From contig NC_132925.1 in NCBI RefSeq assembly GCF_047675955.1, positions 20,670,688 through 20,734,687 of the forward strand: a DNA stretch of 64,000 bases. Direction: 5' to 3'. Below are positions 1 to 12,400 of this stretch, piece after piece (the stretch's first letter is position 1; every line of letters starts with the position of its first letter). Below the pieces are notes generated by a model. The model worked only from the letters and a program-made list of their open reading frames with translations, ran no database searches and was not told the DNA's origin. The DNA is from Chlorocebus sabaeus (Eukaryota > Chordata > Mammalia > Primates > Cercopithecidae). The translations under genes were made by a program, and so were the position numbers.

Positions 1-420
1 CATACTTTTGGCCTATTACATAGAGCATACTCTTAAATCAGGAGCATAAGTAATCTCAGGCAAAAAAATATTGTAAGAAATTACACAAGAACAAAACTTA
101 AAGTCGATCAAAACTAGAAACCACAGTGATTCTGCAGCATGTGCCCATTATGGCCCCTCAGAACATTATAGAAAGTAATGATTAAGTTAGTATCACATTG
201 GAAGTTCCTATTAATATTTAATTTGTGCATGGAGCACTTTTAATTCCTCCAAAGATAATATTCCAAATGTTTTCCTAGCAATACCCATGCACTGTATGCA
301 TGGTTCTGATATTTTGGGGGCTGTGTGGATGTTGCTGGTTTTGCCACAATAAATGATACTGCAGTTACCATCCAAGTTTCAGAGCTGAGCTGTCATAAAA
401 GTCAGCATATCATTCCTTAC
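1..420. other. Intron (downstream edge of window)
   Basis: Intronic sequence after the GVKQ exon; no repeat or exon recognised. Confidence 0.6.
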
Positions 421-498
421 CCGGCTTCTTAGTGGGGTGGGGAGAGTCCACTGATACATTTCTATCAGCACCTGATGGCTTGGGTGCTTGCTTGACTC
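421..498 (-). CDS. ABI3BP: ABI3BP exon, 78 nt (unique, last in window)
   Basis: Acceptor tgctcatag, donor gtaagg, phase 1. It encodes GVKQAPKPSGADRNVSVDSP and then HPTKKP, which I recognise from ABI3BP, with an N-V-S glycosylation sequon. The following exon is outside the window. Confidence 0.94.
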
Positions 499-3400
499 CT
501 ATGAGCAGAGGTAATGAAAGGGAATAAACATATATTTAAACAAAACATGTTCCATGGGAACTTTGTAGAGTTGTCAGTAACAACGTACATTCTTTGCAGA
601 GTAGGCACATTGGTGTTTTTATGCCAAGATATTTTAACGGGCTTCTACTATCTGGCTATAGAAAAAAATAAAAACCCTACATTCACTAGTTGTGATGTTT
701 TCTCTGTAGAATTAGCATTTCATGGTAAATTGCGGTTTTGTCCAAATCTTTCAAGAAACTCATCCTGCACTGCCTTACTGGGTCGTATTGCCTCACCAGG
801 TGGGATTTCATTTATGGTAACTGGCCACCTTTTGCCAATATTCATCAGTACAGTTCGTAATTCAAAAAAATGTTTTTTCTTCCAATCCCTCTATGCCCAT
901 TAAAAAAACCCACACCTTAGAATTCCAGTGTGTTTGGGTTTATACTTAATAAACTGACTTTAAAATTATTCCTGGAGTGGCATTAGCTATAAGGCTATTG
1001 AGGCCACAAATGATGTTTTGGGATTTGTAAATTAGCCCTGGGCAGGCTTATAACTCTAAATTACTGTTTGAAAGAAACTGATTTGAAAATCACGTTGTGT
1101 GTTATTTTGTCTCCTAAGTCCCTCAATATTCTCGTGGTTATTACTAGCCATTTGTCTAAATACCCAGGCTTGGACTTTGGGTAGCAATTCCAAGGGGAAC
1201 TAATTAGGTTTTTGTCATATTTTAAAAATTGTTCTTTTATATTATAAAATAATTTTCCTTGGTTTAGGTGACAGTATTCATTACAAAAGAATAGAAATAG
1301 ACATTTTTAGAAGTTCAACAATAAAAATCACTTCAGAAATAATGACCTGTCCTAAAAAAGAATTCATACTACTTTGAGGACCTGACTGTAATTTACATAT
1401 TAAAAAATAGGAATGAAATGTTTACATTAATATACTAGTTAGTACATTAACAATGACAGCAACCCTGTTTTGAGGGCTCACTGTGTTCCAGAAACTGTTT
1501 GGGGACATTATATACTCAATTCCATTTAATGTGTGGGCAGATATATTAAATATACAACAGAAGCTTTGCCTCCCTAAAATAAGATGACATTTTCACATTA
1601 ATTTATGACATTCAGGGGATGAACCTAATATTGCAATCCCACATCCTCTGCTGCTTGAGTAAGAGATAAAATATATACAATCATGGAGAAATTACATACG
1701 GAATCATGAATTAAAGCTTATTTGTGGTTGGAAAAAAAATGTTTCTGGGGGCAATGACTTTTGTGACTAATCCCATAGGCAGGCCACAAGCAAATGGTTC
1801 ATTAGCCTTCCTCCTGTGTCTCACTGTCAGGGGTAGTGGGGAAGGGAAATGGCTCATTTGAGTGGTTACTCTGTGAACAGCACAGGGAATTGAAGAATAC
1901 CTGCATGTGGGTCACTGGGTAACTTGGCTTGCCAAGGTTTGATTTACCACGATTTCTCCAGGTAACAAAAAGTTTTATATACTCTAGAAGGCCAGTAGGC
2001 TGTTGTCTTGAGTAGACCCTTCTTTACAGCCCTTTTCCAAATCTTCCTGCCCTTGAAAACCAAAGTATTTTGATCCAATACTGTGCCAGTGCCTTACATA
2101 TTCATGATTTGACTTATTCCTTACAACCCTGTGTGTGTGGAATACAATCTACGTCCCACAGATGAGAAAACCCAAGGCAAGGGGAGATGAAGCAATTTGC
2201 CCGAGGTCTCACAGCTAAGAAGCAGTGGGATTCAGGCCTACATATGCCAGGATCCAAAGTCTATCTCTTCAGCACTAAGAGGCAAAGCACAGAGTACTTA
2301 CTGTCCTCTGATCATTTTCTCCCTGCTATTCATCACAGTAACTCTGAGTGAATATATTCCTAAAGCCCTCTACTCTGTCTCTTGGGTGACTTGAGCTGCC
2401 ACCACTGTGTGAGGGCTAAATGGCCATAGCTGGCAAGCATGTGTTATCCAGTCATGCCACGGGTGTTTGGGACTCAGAAAATAGTCCAAGGCTGACAGTA
2501 GTCACTGACCAGGCATATCCACATCCACCAAGTCACAGGGGCTGGTAGGTTAGAAATCTAGGAGCTCTAACTTAGAGCTAGGTTCCCACACGTGCTTGTA
2601 ATTTCCTACCTCTAAGCTTTTGCACATGTTAGTTGCTCCATTTAAAATGCCCATTTTCATTCTTACCACTTTTAAGATTTTGCAGAGTTACATTATACAT
2701 AAGACCAAAGATACACATTGCCTAGCCCTCTTTTTTTAATCCAGGGAGGAACTGGAAGAAACAAGCCATTTTCTATGTAGGTGGAGACAGAGGCATCATA
2801 TTCTTATGATCCTTAGATACAGGTTCCCAAATCAAGTAGAGAATCAGCTGCAAAACCGGACTTTCTCCAGCCTTTAGAAGTGGATAGAAGCCAGTGGTAC
2901 CTGAAAGCATTGGGAAGGGCCATGCAAAAGGCAGCTGTGTGGCTCACTGGAAAGATCTGGGGACAAGAGACTGAGCTCTTGTTCTGGACTTGCTCTCTTG
3001 CACCTAGCTGCGGTTTAGGCATTTCACCCGGGCCAGAACCGGAGAGACTAGAGAACATCTCTTGCCCTGAGTCAGAGGACAGCAAATGAAAGGCCAAAGG
3101 TAGCAGAGAGGCAATGGGAAGAGAAAGGAGAAAATCAGTAAGAGATACTGAAAAGAACGAATTCTCAGGAATTGGCACCCAATCAGACAGTCTGGCCCAA
3201 GCTGTGACCTGACTTCTTTTTCCCTCAGGCAGGATTAACCAACACATCTTCTAAAGGGCAGAGTCAGCTCTGTAAGCACCAAGACTTGGGCCTCAGAATG
3301 AGCCCCCAACTGCCATATGGGAGTCCTCCAAAAATCTCTGGATTTACATAGTTCACCCCTCAGCAATTTATCGTCCAAAACGAAGTAACAAATTGGGTAC

Positions 3401-6400
3401 TTTTAACCATGGTAACAAAAACTTTGCAAACAAACAGAGTAAACTGGAAATCAGTTCTTAAATGTACCAGTGACTTCATTCCCTGTGATCAAAAAGGGGT
3501 GATATTTATGGATGATTGGTTTCTGCACTCTTGTCCCAAATCTTAGCACCTGGCTAAAAAGCCAGCGGCAGGGAGCCAGCAGGCTGGAAGGTTCAGTTAC
3601 AGCCCAGAAAAACACATTCCTCAGCCTGAGGGGACTGGATTCTCGTGCGGCACACTCATGTGGGGGCAGTAAATCGTGGTTCCCTCATTAGGGTGTAGAG
3701 AAAGGAGTCTAGGGTTCAGGTTTTTAACACTATCTGCCAAATCACATGTGCCAGGTGGTTTCAGAATTATGCTTTGCCTGGTATATGATGGGCTTTCAAT
3801 AAATGTTGGCTGAATGAAAAAAATAGCTGCACAACTTCCCTCAGGGAGAAAGTCAGAGAGATTGTCTAGCACTGGGATTGGCAAACTTTTTCTGTGCTTG
3901 CTTTCATAGCACAATGGCAGAATTAAATATCTGTGAAAGAGACTGTTTTGCCCACAGAGTTGAAAACATTTATCCTTTACAGAAACAGTCTGCCAACCCC
4001 ATGCTAGACAAGAAATATTTTCACCTTTATGGGCCATACTTTCTCTGTCACAACTATTCAACTCTGCCATTGTACTGTAGAAGTACCTTTGTACGCAACA
4101 CACATTGTACACAGTACAATGTGAAAGCTAGATATGTTTCAATAAAACTTTATTTACAGAAACAGGCAGTGAGCCAGATTCAGCCTGTGGGGCTGTAGTT
4201 TGCACAATCCCTTGGCCTAGTGTGTGCATGGCTTGTTGCATCTCCGTAGGCAGGTCTCAAGGAGATTTTAATAGGTAGGACACATCGGCTAAGCTGAGAC
4301 ACGTCTCTGGAAATCATGGAAAAGCAGAATGCTAGAAAAATGACCCACTTTAGATCTCAACCTCTGGCAGGCTACTTTCTAACCTTGGGGTAGAGCAATA
4401 TCTATCTACATATTCATGTATAAAATACATATACATCAGGTAAAATATAATTATGTTATGAAATAAGATACACTGGGCTCAAGATATTCCTAGGGCTTAT
4501 GGAATCACGATTTTTATAGAGACCTCAACAGTCAAAGGTCTGTAGTCTTTAGGCCTCAGAATCTGTTTTTCTTTTTTTAAGCCTTCCAAGGGCACAATAT
4601 TAGGTGGTCTAAAACCATAAATAACATATCCTACAGGAACTACAAATTAAAACCACATTGAGATACCACCTTACTCCTGCAAGAATGGCCACTATCAAAA
4701 GTCAAAAAACCATAGATGATGGTGTGGATGTGGGGAAAAGGACCACTTATACATCACTGGTGGGAATGTAAATTAGCACAACCTCTGTGGAAAATAGTTT
4801 GGAGATTCCTTAAAGAACGAATAGTAGAACTATACCATTTGACCCAGCAATCCTACTACTGGGTATCTACTTAAAGGAAAATAAGTCATTATATGAAAAA
4901 GACACATGCACATGTATGTTTATTGCAGCACAATTCACAATTGCAAAGATACGGAACCAACTTAAGTGCCCATTGACTAATGAGTGGATAAAGAAAATGT
5001 TTGGTATATATACACCATGGAATACTACTCAGTGATAAAAAAGGAACATGACAATGTCTTTTGCAGCAATTTGGATGGATCTAGAGACCATTATTCTAAG
5101 TGAAGTAACTCAGGAGTGGAAAACCAAAAACCGGATGTTCTCACTTAAAAGTGGGAAGTAAGCTGTAAGTACACAAAGGCATACAGAGTGATATAATGAA
5201 TGTTAGAGACTCAGAAGGGGGAGGGTGAGAGGAGGCTAGGGATAAAAATCTGCAATATATTAGGTACAGTGTACACTACTCAGGTGATGAGTGCACTAAA
5301 ATCTTAAATTCACTGCTGTATAATTCATCCATGTATATCCATGTAACAACAAAACCCAAAAGCCATTGAAATAAATTTTTAAAAATAAAATTAAAGAGTA
5401 TGTCCTATAGATCAAAAACACTTCCTTTATCAACTAATTTTTTTAAATGTGAAATATCTGAGTTGAAAACTTCAGCGAGAAAAACTATAGGAAAATGTAT
5501 GTGAGATGGATAAGAAAGATAAACATTCTAAGATGTCAAAGTTGAACATGAAATCAGTTAACACAAAAATGATGCATTAAAAGAGTCAACAGAGGCTGAA
5601 AGTGTGGATGTGACAGTAGAATTGTGTCAGAGAAGAAAATAAACTTTTGCATACAGCTGCATTTCTATAAAGAAGTCTGATCAAAACTATGCAGAATCAA
5701 AGGAAGGTGGACTCAGGTAAGTCTATAACCTGGAGAGGAGGGATTTTTAAATACTTCTTCCTCACCAGTTTCTTAAAGTAGTATTCTCTAGGCAAATATC
5801 TGAGAGTTGTTGTTTTTCTTAATCATATGCTACATAGATAATCATGTTATCTATAATTTCTGAATTTTATGCCATTTACTTCTTTTCTTGCCTACTGCAT
5901 TGGCTAAACATTCACTACTATATTCAATAGAAGTGGCAAAAATAGAGATCCCTGCTGTATTCTCCATCTTAGGAGAAAAGTGTTTAGTCTTTCACCATTA
6001 AGTACAGTGTTAGTTGCAGCTTTTTCTAGTCCATTGCCTTAACCACTTGGCCACAACTGCTGCTGGTGTGAATTTTGGCAGTTGTAGCTTTTTCACAGAT
6101 GTCCTTTATCAGATTGAGGAAACTTCCTTTTATTCTTAATTTCCTGAGAGCTTTCATTAGGGATTAACTGAAAATTTTGTCTAGGTTGTTTTGTGCATCT
6201 ACCTGGATAATCATGATTTTTCTTCTTTATTCTGTTAATATGGCAAATGACACTAATTTGTTTGAGTGTTGAGCCAACCTTGCATTCCCAGGATGAATTC
6301 CATTTGGTTGCTATGAATTATTGTGGCTGACATGGAGATGTACTGCCCAGATCTCCATTCAGTGCTCTCTGGTTGAAGCTTACTCTGAGGGAGATGATAG

Positions 6401-9400
6401 CTGGATGCTGTCAGCTGACCTCACTCCCTGCAGGTAGGCAGCAAGTCCTTCCTTGACAGGGGATCCCAATTGACAAATAAAAGAATACAGACGAGGCACA
6501 AAAAATTTTGGTTGGGCATGGAGGTGAAGTAAAGAAAGAAGAAACAGTGAGCTCAGCTTTGTCTTCCTGTGCCCACCAGCCCAATTTCTCCCAACAACTG
6601 ACAAATTAAATTGAAAAAGACCTGCTGTATTATTCTTCCAAAGCTAAGTTGGATAAATTATTATAAAGTTGACTTTATATATACAAGAAGGTAACAGATA
6701 TTCATTTGTAATAAAAGTGGGCTTTGGAAAACTATTTATATTGTTGATAAGCTAAAATATAATGGTTTGTTTCCCTGAGAGATAATTGCATGTTGCTAGT
6801 AAGAATCAATATTATAGTGAAGGTTAGTAGCTTTCTTTTTTTTTTGAGATGGAGGCTTGCTCTGTCGCCCAGGCTGGAGAGTAGTGGCACGATCTCAGCT
6901 CACTGCAAGCTCAGCCTCCTGAGTTCATGCCATTCTCCTGTCTCAGCCTCCCAAGCAGCTGGGATTACAGGTGCCCACCACACACCCAGCTAATTTTTCG
7001 TATTTTTAGTAGAGACAGGGTTTCACCGTGTTTGCCAGGATGGTCTTGATCTCCTGACCTCGTGATCCACCCAACTTGGCCTCCCAAAGTGCTGGGATTA
7101 CAGGCGTGAGCCACCGTGCCCGGCCAAGGTTAGTAGCTTTCAAGTGTGATCACAGCTACTTTACCTGTTCTTTCATTTGCTTGGTTGCCATTTAAGTGCT
7201 TTCTTTTATTTTTACTTATGCCACTTCCAAGGAATTATTTGAATATTAAACAATTTGTACTTGCCTTCCTCCCGAAAGGATCTGAGAGAAGGTGGCTCTG
7301 TTTACAGCTAGATTGTTGATGTCAATCTGAAAAATTGAGCACGATCTAATCCCACAGTTGGGAAGAATTAAAAGAGTAGATGAATACAAATAGATACTGG
7401 GATGCTTTCTTGCTTTTCATGAGTCACGAATTTATAGTGTTGGCCTCATCATTTGGTTTGAAGAGAAGTGAATTCCTAGAAATTCAGAGACTGTAATAAT
7501 CAAGTACAAAAGTACATTCTTAAACAAAGCTAAATAATTTTTAGACTAAATATCTCTAGGTATTATTCACATCTCTTTTTCATTAGAGAACTGTCATGGG
7601 TTAATCAGATATATATGCATTAAATAAATTCTAATTTTTTTTATCTAAGCAAACACAAGAGTTATACTACTAAAAATATTTAAAGGGAATAATACAATTC
7701 TATGTTAAGGCATCTAAATAACTACCATTTATCCATGAAGTTGGGTGTTTGAATATCAGATCAGTATCCTAGTTTTTCTAGCATAATACTTACTCCCACA
7801 GATCTGACTAGATTAGAGCTATGTTATTTAAGCTGAATGATTTGAAAACATTAATGACTATAACCAGGGTAACCAAATGCAAATTGCTCTGATTAAATAT
7901 TTATTGTTTAAATTTCATATTCCAGATTGCTAACAGATGCAGTTATTCAAAACCTTTTTAATGGTACTTGTTAAATTATAAACTTAAAAATCAACTAATT
8001 ACGGTTCAAAGACCCGTCTGTGTATAAAAAGTATTTTGAAATTAGGGGAAATAGCTGTTTTTACTGTTTTCACTCAAGTTATACTTAATCAGGATCTTTT
8101 TAAGAAGCAAGATTATATATAGTAACTAGTAGACTAGGTTTAGAAAAGTGAAAAAGTCTTCACTATTTTTAGAAACATCTGAAGTTTTGATTTTGGAATG
8201 AGTTATAATTTTCAGTTACAGAGTTACTAAGAACTTTAAAAACTGGTAAAAAGGAAATTAAAATGTGAATTCAACAAAATCATGAAAATTAAATAACGCT
8301 TATAGTTTTGACAGGATAAAAGGAAATACATTTGTGATTATTACCTGTTCCCACTCCATTCCCACTGGGCATCCCACTGGGTTTGGGCCTAGTAGGTCTT
8401 GTAGTTGTCCTATTCAGAACTAAAATAAAGTGGGATATAAATAGTTCATTTTCTTATTGAAAGTTTGCAGCCAAGAAAAACAAAATTTCTCAGAGAATTG
8501 AAAGTCATTTAACTAGGCAATAAAAAGGATGACTTACCAAAAATATTATTCAGAATATAGAAACCACATTCTTGTATAAAAATAATAGACTTGAATTTGA
8601 AAATAGAGACCTGAGTTTGTATTCTGAGGTGATCACTGGGTTTCAGAACTTGACTTGAAAAAGTAACTGGCAAGGGAATTTGTAGTCCGAAGTGGGAAAT
8701 ATCTTGTTTCATTTATAGGTATCAGATACATTCCAAAATGGAACTGAAGAAAGATCAGGACTACATATGTCTAACGAAAAAACAAAATCTGAAGTGTATT
8801 TATCAAGGTCTCCATTCAGAAGTTGGAGTCTTTCCACATCCTTTCGTGGGAATCCCTAGGTACAGAGGTTTTATTATATGAGTCCTTTCACAAAGTCCGT
8901 TGTCAAGCACAGAACTTGAGGAAACCATTTTGCTCTCTTTCCTGCTCTGGAGAAAGTCATAGCCTTACCAAAGTCTCAAGAGGTGACCTATTTTACAATC
9001 CATCTAGAAGACTCTAAGGATGAGCACTAAGTGTATTGTGCTTATGTGAGAAGCTCTGAAGCCATACTGCTCATCTTTGATCCACTTTCTAGTTCCTCTC
9101 TGTGCCTCAGCTTCCTCAACTGTACCTCACAGGGCACATGGCCAGTGCTCGGTCATTATTAGCCATGATTGTTACTGTTTATTTTTTAGAAATGTTTAAT
9201 ATCACCAGTCTCACACTAAGCTCTCAACACCTATCATGACACACAAAGTCACAGGGAGATATACATGGTTATAAAAGATTTCTGTGCCCAATTATCTTTA
9301 GAAGTTGGAAAATTATAAACAAGTATATGGACTCTACATAAACCAAAGAATATAAAATTATTGTTCTAAAGATGTATTCACCTAGAATATTCATTCTAAG

Positions 9401-12400
9401 CAGGTTTCATCATTTGGAACTTTAAGACTTCTTAGAATCACGAAGAAAAAGAAAATAAAACACCAGTGTTTGGTCCAACTTGTGCCTCAGCGTAAGAGTG
9501 ATTTACACGAACTAGATCAACCCCTCCAAGTTAACTTTTTTTCTGAACAAGCTCCTGTGAGGGCAATCCTAGGACCTTTGGAAAATTTAGTAAATTTAAC
9601 ATATTCCCAATATATAATTATAACTTTATTTTTGCTGTTTAGAACTTGTGATATTTTTATTCTCTGAAGGAATCAAGTAAAAATGTTCTCCTAGAACAAG
9701 AGCTTTTCTATGCTGAAAAAAGACCATCTTTTCTTAAGAGAGAAAGAATATCTGAAAGTAAGTATTAAATAATATCATGTCATAGCTAACTCTGTGCTAC
9801 CTCTATAACTGTCAGGAAAATTGTCCAACACTATTTTAAAAATACTTTTAAATCAATAAAATTTCATAGTGATCCCTGCATCTGATTACCCTTAAAATCC
9901 TTAGTCAAGTCTTGTCACATTTATGGATTCATCAGTATCTTTTCACTTATCCACACAGATCAGAGTCCCTGTATATCTTTTAATGCAATGTAAGGATCCC
10001 CTTTGGTGTATTTGGCTGTTTCAATCCATTTCCTATCTTTCCCTGCCTGCTGATTATTTAAGTCATCAGAGAAACAACTTACCAGGTCTGATGTGTGGCT
10101 TGTCAGATGTTCTGGGCCTCACAGTAGTATAAAACCTGTGTGGCGCTGAAAGAGAGGAACACTTTATATTTAATAAGCAACAGACCAAAGCCTCCTGAGT
10201 GGAGATTTAGCATCCTAGGGACCAACACTCATACACTTTGCCTGGACATATAAAGAAGGTTGAGAAAATTCCCATTACGCATTATAGACTTCATGCTAAA
10301 GGAAAATAAAAGAAAGAAAATATACAAGACTGAAAATTAAAGATGCACATAGAATGAGGTAGTTCATTTGTAAGGTGTGTTAAGGATTAGTCATCATTTT
10401 GTCCCTATTTTTCAAGAGCATTTGTTTTACCAGATGTTTGCTTAGCATGATAAACCCATAAGCCATCCATCTGTCTGTTCATCTGTCCATCCATCCATCC
10501 ATCTAATCTCTCAGCGAAGAGTCATTGTGAAATATTACTTTGCTAAAGAAGTCAAACAATCTTAAAGGTAAAAAGAGAAATGACTGTTTAGGTAGGTAAA
10601 GAAGAAAGAGTAGGAGTATGTGGTCTCTATCAAATGGTCTTTGCTCATGAACCTGAAATGAGTAAGTATTCACTCAGTGTCATCCAAAATGCTGTAGAAA
10701 TGACAGAAAATGACATCTGGTGCCCTGCCTATCAAAAGAGGACAAGCAAGGAGCAAGAACTCAGATAATCCCTGGGCCAATTATCCAGGACCTGCACAGA
10801 AAGGCATCCTAATGAAGACTTGCTGAATGAATGAATAAGTGGGTGACCACTGTATGCAGGCAAACTTGTGAGAACCTGCTGAAACATTAATGCATCCTAA
10901 GGTTTCAAGGTAAGCATTCATCCTGGAATTCATCTATTCCATGCTGCCCTCCTCTGTCCCCACTTCCCCATCACATACTGCCTCCTGCCACCAGCTTTCT
11001 TGGTAATGTTTTTGGAAAATTTTTTTCCTGCAAACTATGTAAGTAGATTACATCGTTTTAAAGATTTTATTCACATATCGAGTGGATATTTATATAGCCA
11101 TAAATCAGCAATGCCTTGCCTACTAAGTTAAAAAAAGTGTGCCTGTGAAATAGGTTATAATGTAGCTCATTTATAAACTTCCAATGTAAAGACTGTGATG
11201 AGCAGAATTTTGCCATACTTCAAGCCAACAACAGTGGACATGTACTGAAATTCTCTATAGGTTTAGTTTGGGCCTTCCCAAGTGTAATAACCATAAAAAT
11301 TAATTTTCACAGACCCTAAAGTGCCTGATGATTATCTGCAATTTTTTTCTTCCAATTTTGAGATGGTGGGATTCCCTCTTAACCTATTTCGTCTTTCCAT
11401 GTAAATCCCTTTGAATGTTAGGTTGCTTCTGCTTAAAAGTAAGAATCATAGTTCTTGTCTCATTCTAGAATACATATAAATTTTAAAGCTTTGGACAGGA
11501 AAGAGATTGAGAGTAGACCACAGAAATAATCAGCACTACATGATTTCAAAGCCATGGCATCTGAATTTTTGTTTTAGTTTTCTCCATAGTCTTCATTTAA
11601 ATCTAGAAAGAATTTTTTTAATAAAAGAGCTGAAATATAATTTCAGTTTAGGTTGTAAGTTACTCATATAGCTCATCACTAAACAATATATGGCCTTGAG
11701 AAAACTGCCGCAGAGTTTCAATTTTAAACATAGAAAAAGAGCTAAGGATATAAGAAAAAAGTCAACATATATAAATATGTTAAGACAATTTATATAATGA
11801 TATGAGATCATTGATATACTCCTAATAACCGGTGAAATTTATATTTAATACAGTATTTTGAAGGAATTTGATTAAAATTCCATATATACTAGTAATGGTG
11901 ACACAATATTGATATTCTCTTTAAAGTAGGAAAAGGCAAAACAAGGAAAGAACAGGCCTGTGATCTTTTATCCTCATTCTGAAATCCTTATATCTCTAAA
12001 AAACTGAACTCTTTCTCATTTGGCAACACAACCTGCGTGGAATGAGAGTCTTTATTTATCCTGCTTGTTGTAAATATTTATGTATTTTGTGGTTAAAACA
12101 GATTGATTATGAGAATCCAGCTATCTTCCCTTAAGCCAGAAATTAAAGAGATTTGCAAAAACATGAACTAATAAACATACAGAAATCAGGGTGGAATCGG
12201 GATGTATCACAACGGAACATCTGCTCATTGTTGAGGCTGGTGATAGAGATGTGAGAGGCTGACAGATTATACTTCAGTCTTCTGTGTGTAATTATAAATA
12301 AACAGCAAATCAAAATTAAATGAAGTAACTGAATAAAAGTTTAAAACATAAAAGTTAAACCATACAAACAAGTAAAAAAGATTTAGAAATTTAAAGGAAC

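Larger units (their letters stand above)
499..8344. other. Intron, 7.8 kb, repeat-rich
   Basis: Contains MIR, MER-type and L1 copies, an Alu and a tRNA-Ser half. The forward open frame at 514-903 has no recognised similarity and no gene context. The 7.2-8.3 kb part is AT-rich with nothing recognised. Confidence 0.6.

Noticed and set aside
514..903. Forward open frame of 129 codons
   Set aside because: No recognised similarity, no promoter or splice context, and it overlaps the last exon's intron. Length is within chance for AT-rich intron.
3621..4198. Opposed open frames sharing MAELNxC motifs on both strands
   Set aside because: They lie in MER-type transposon sequence; the similarity between the two frames reflects the repeat's inverted structure.
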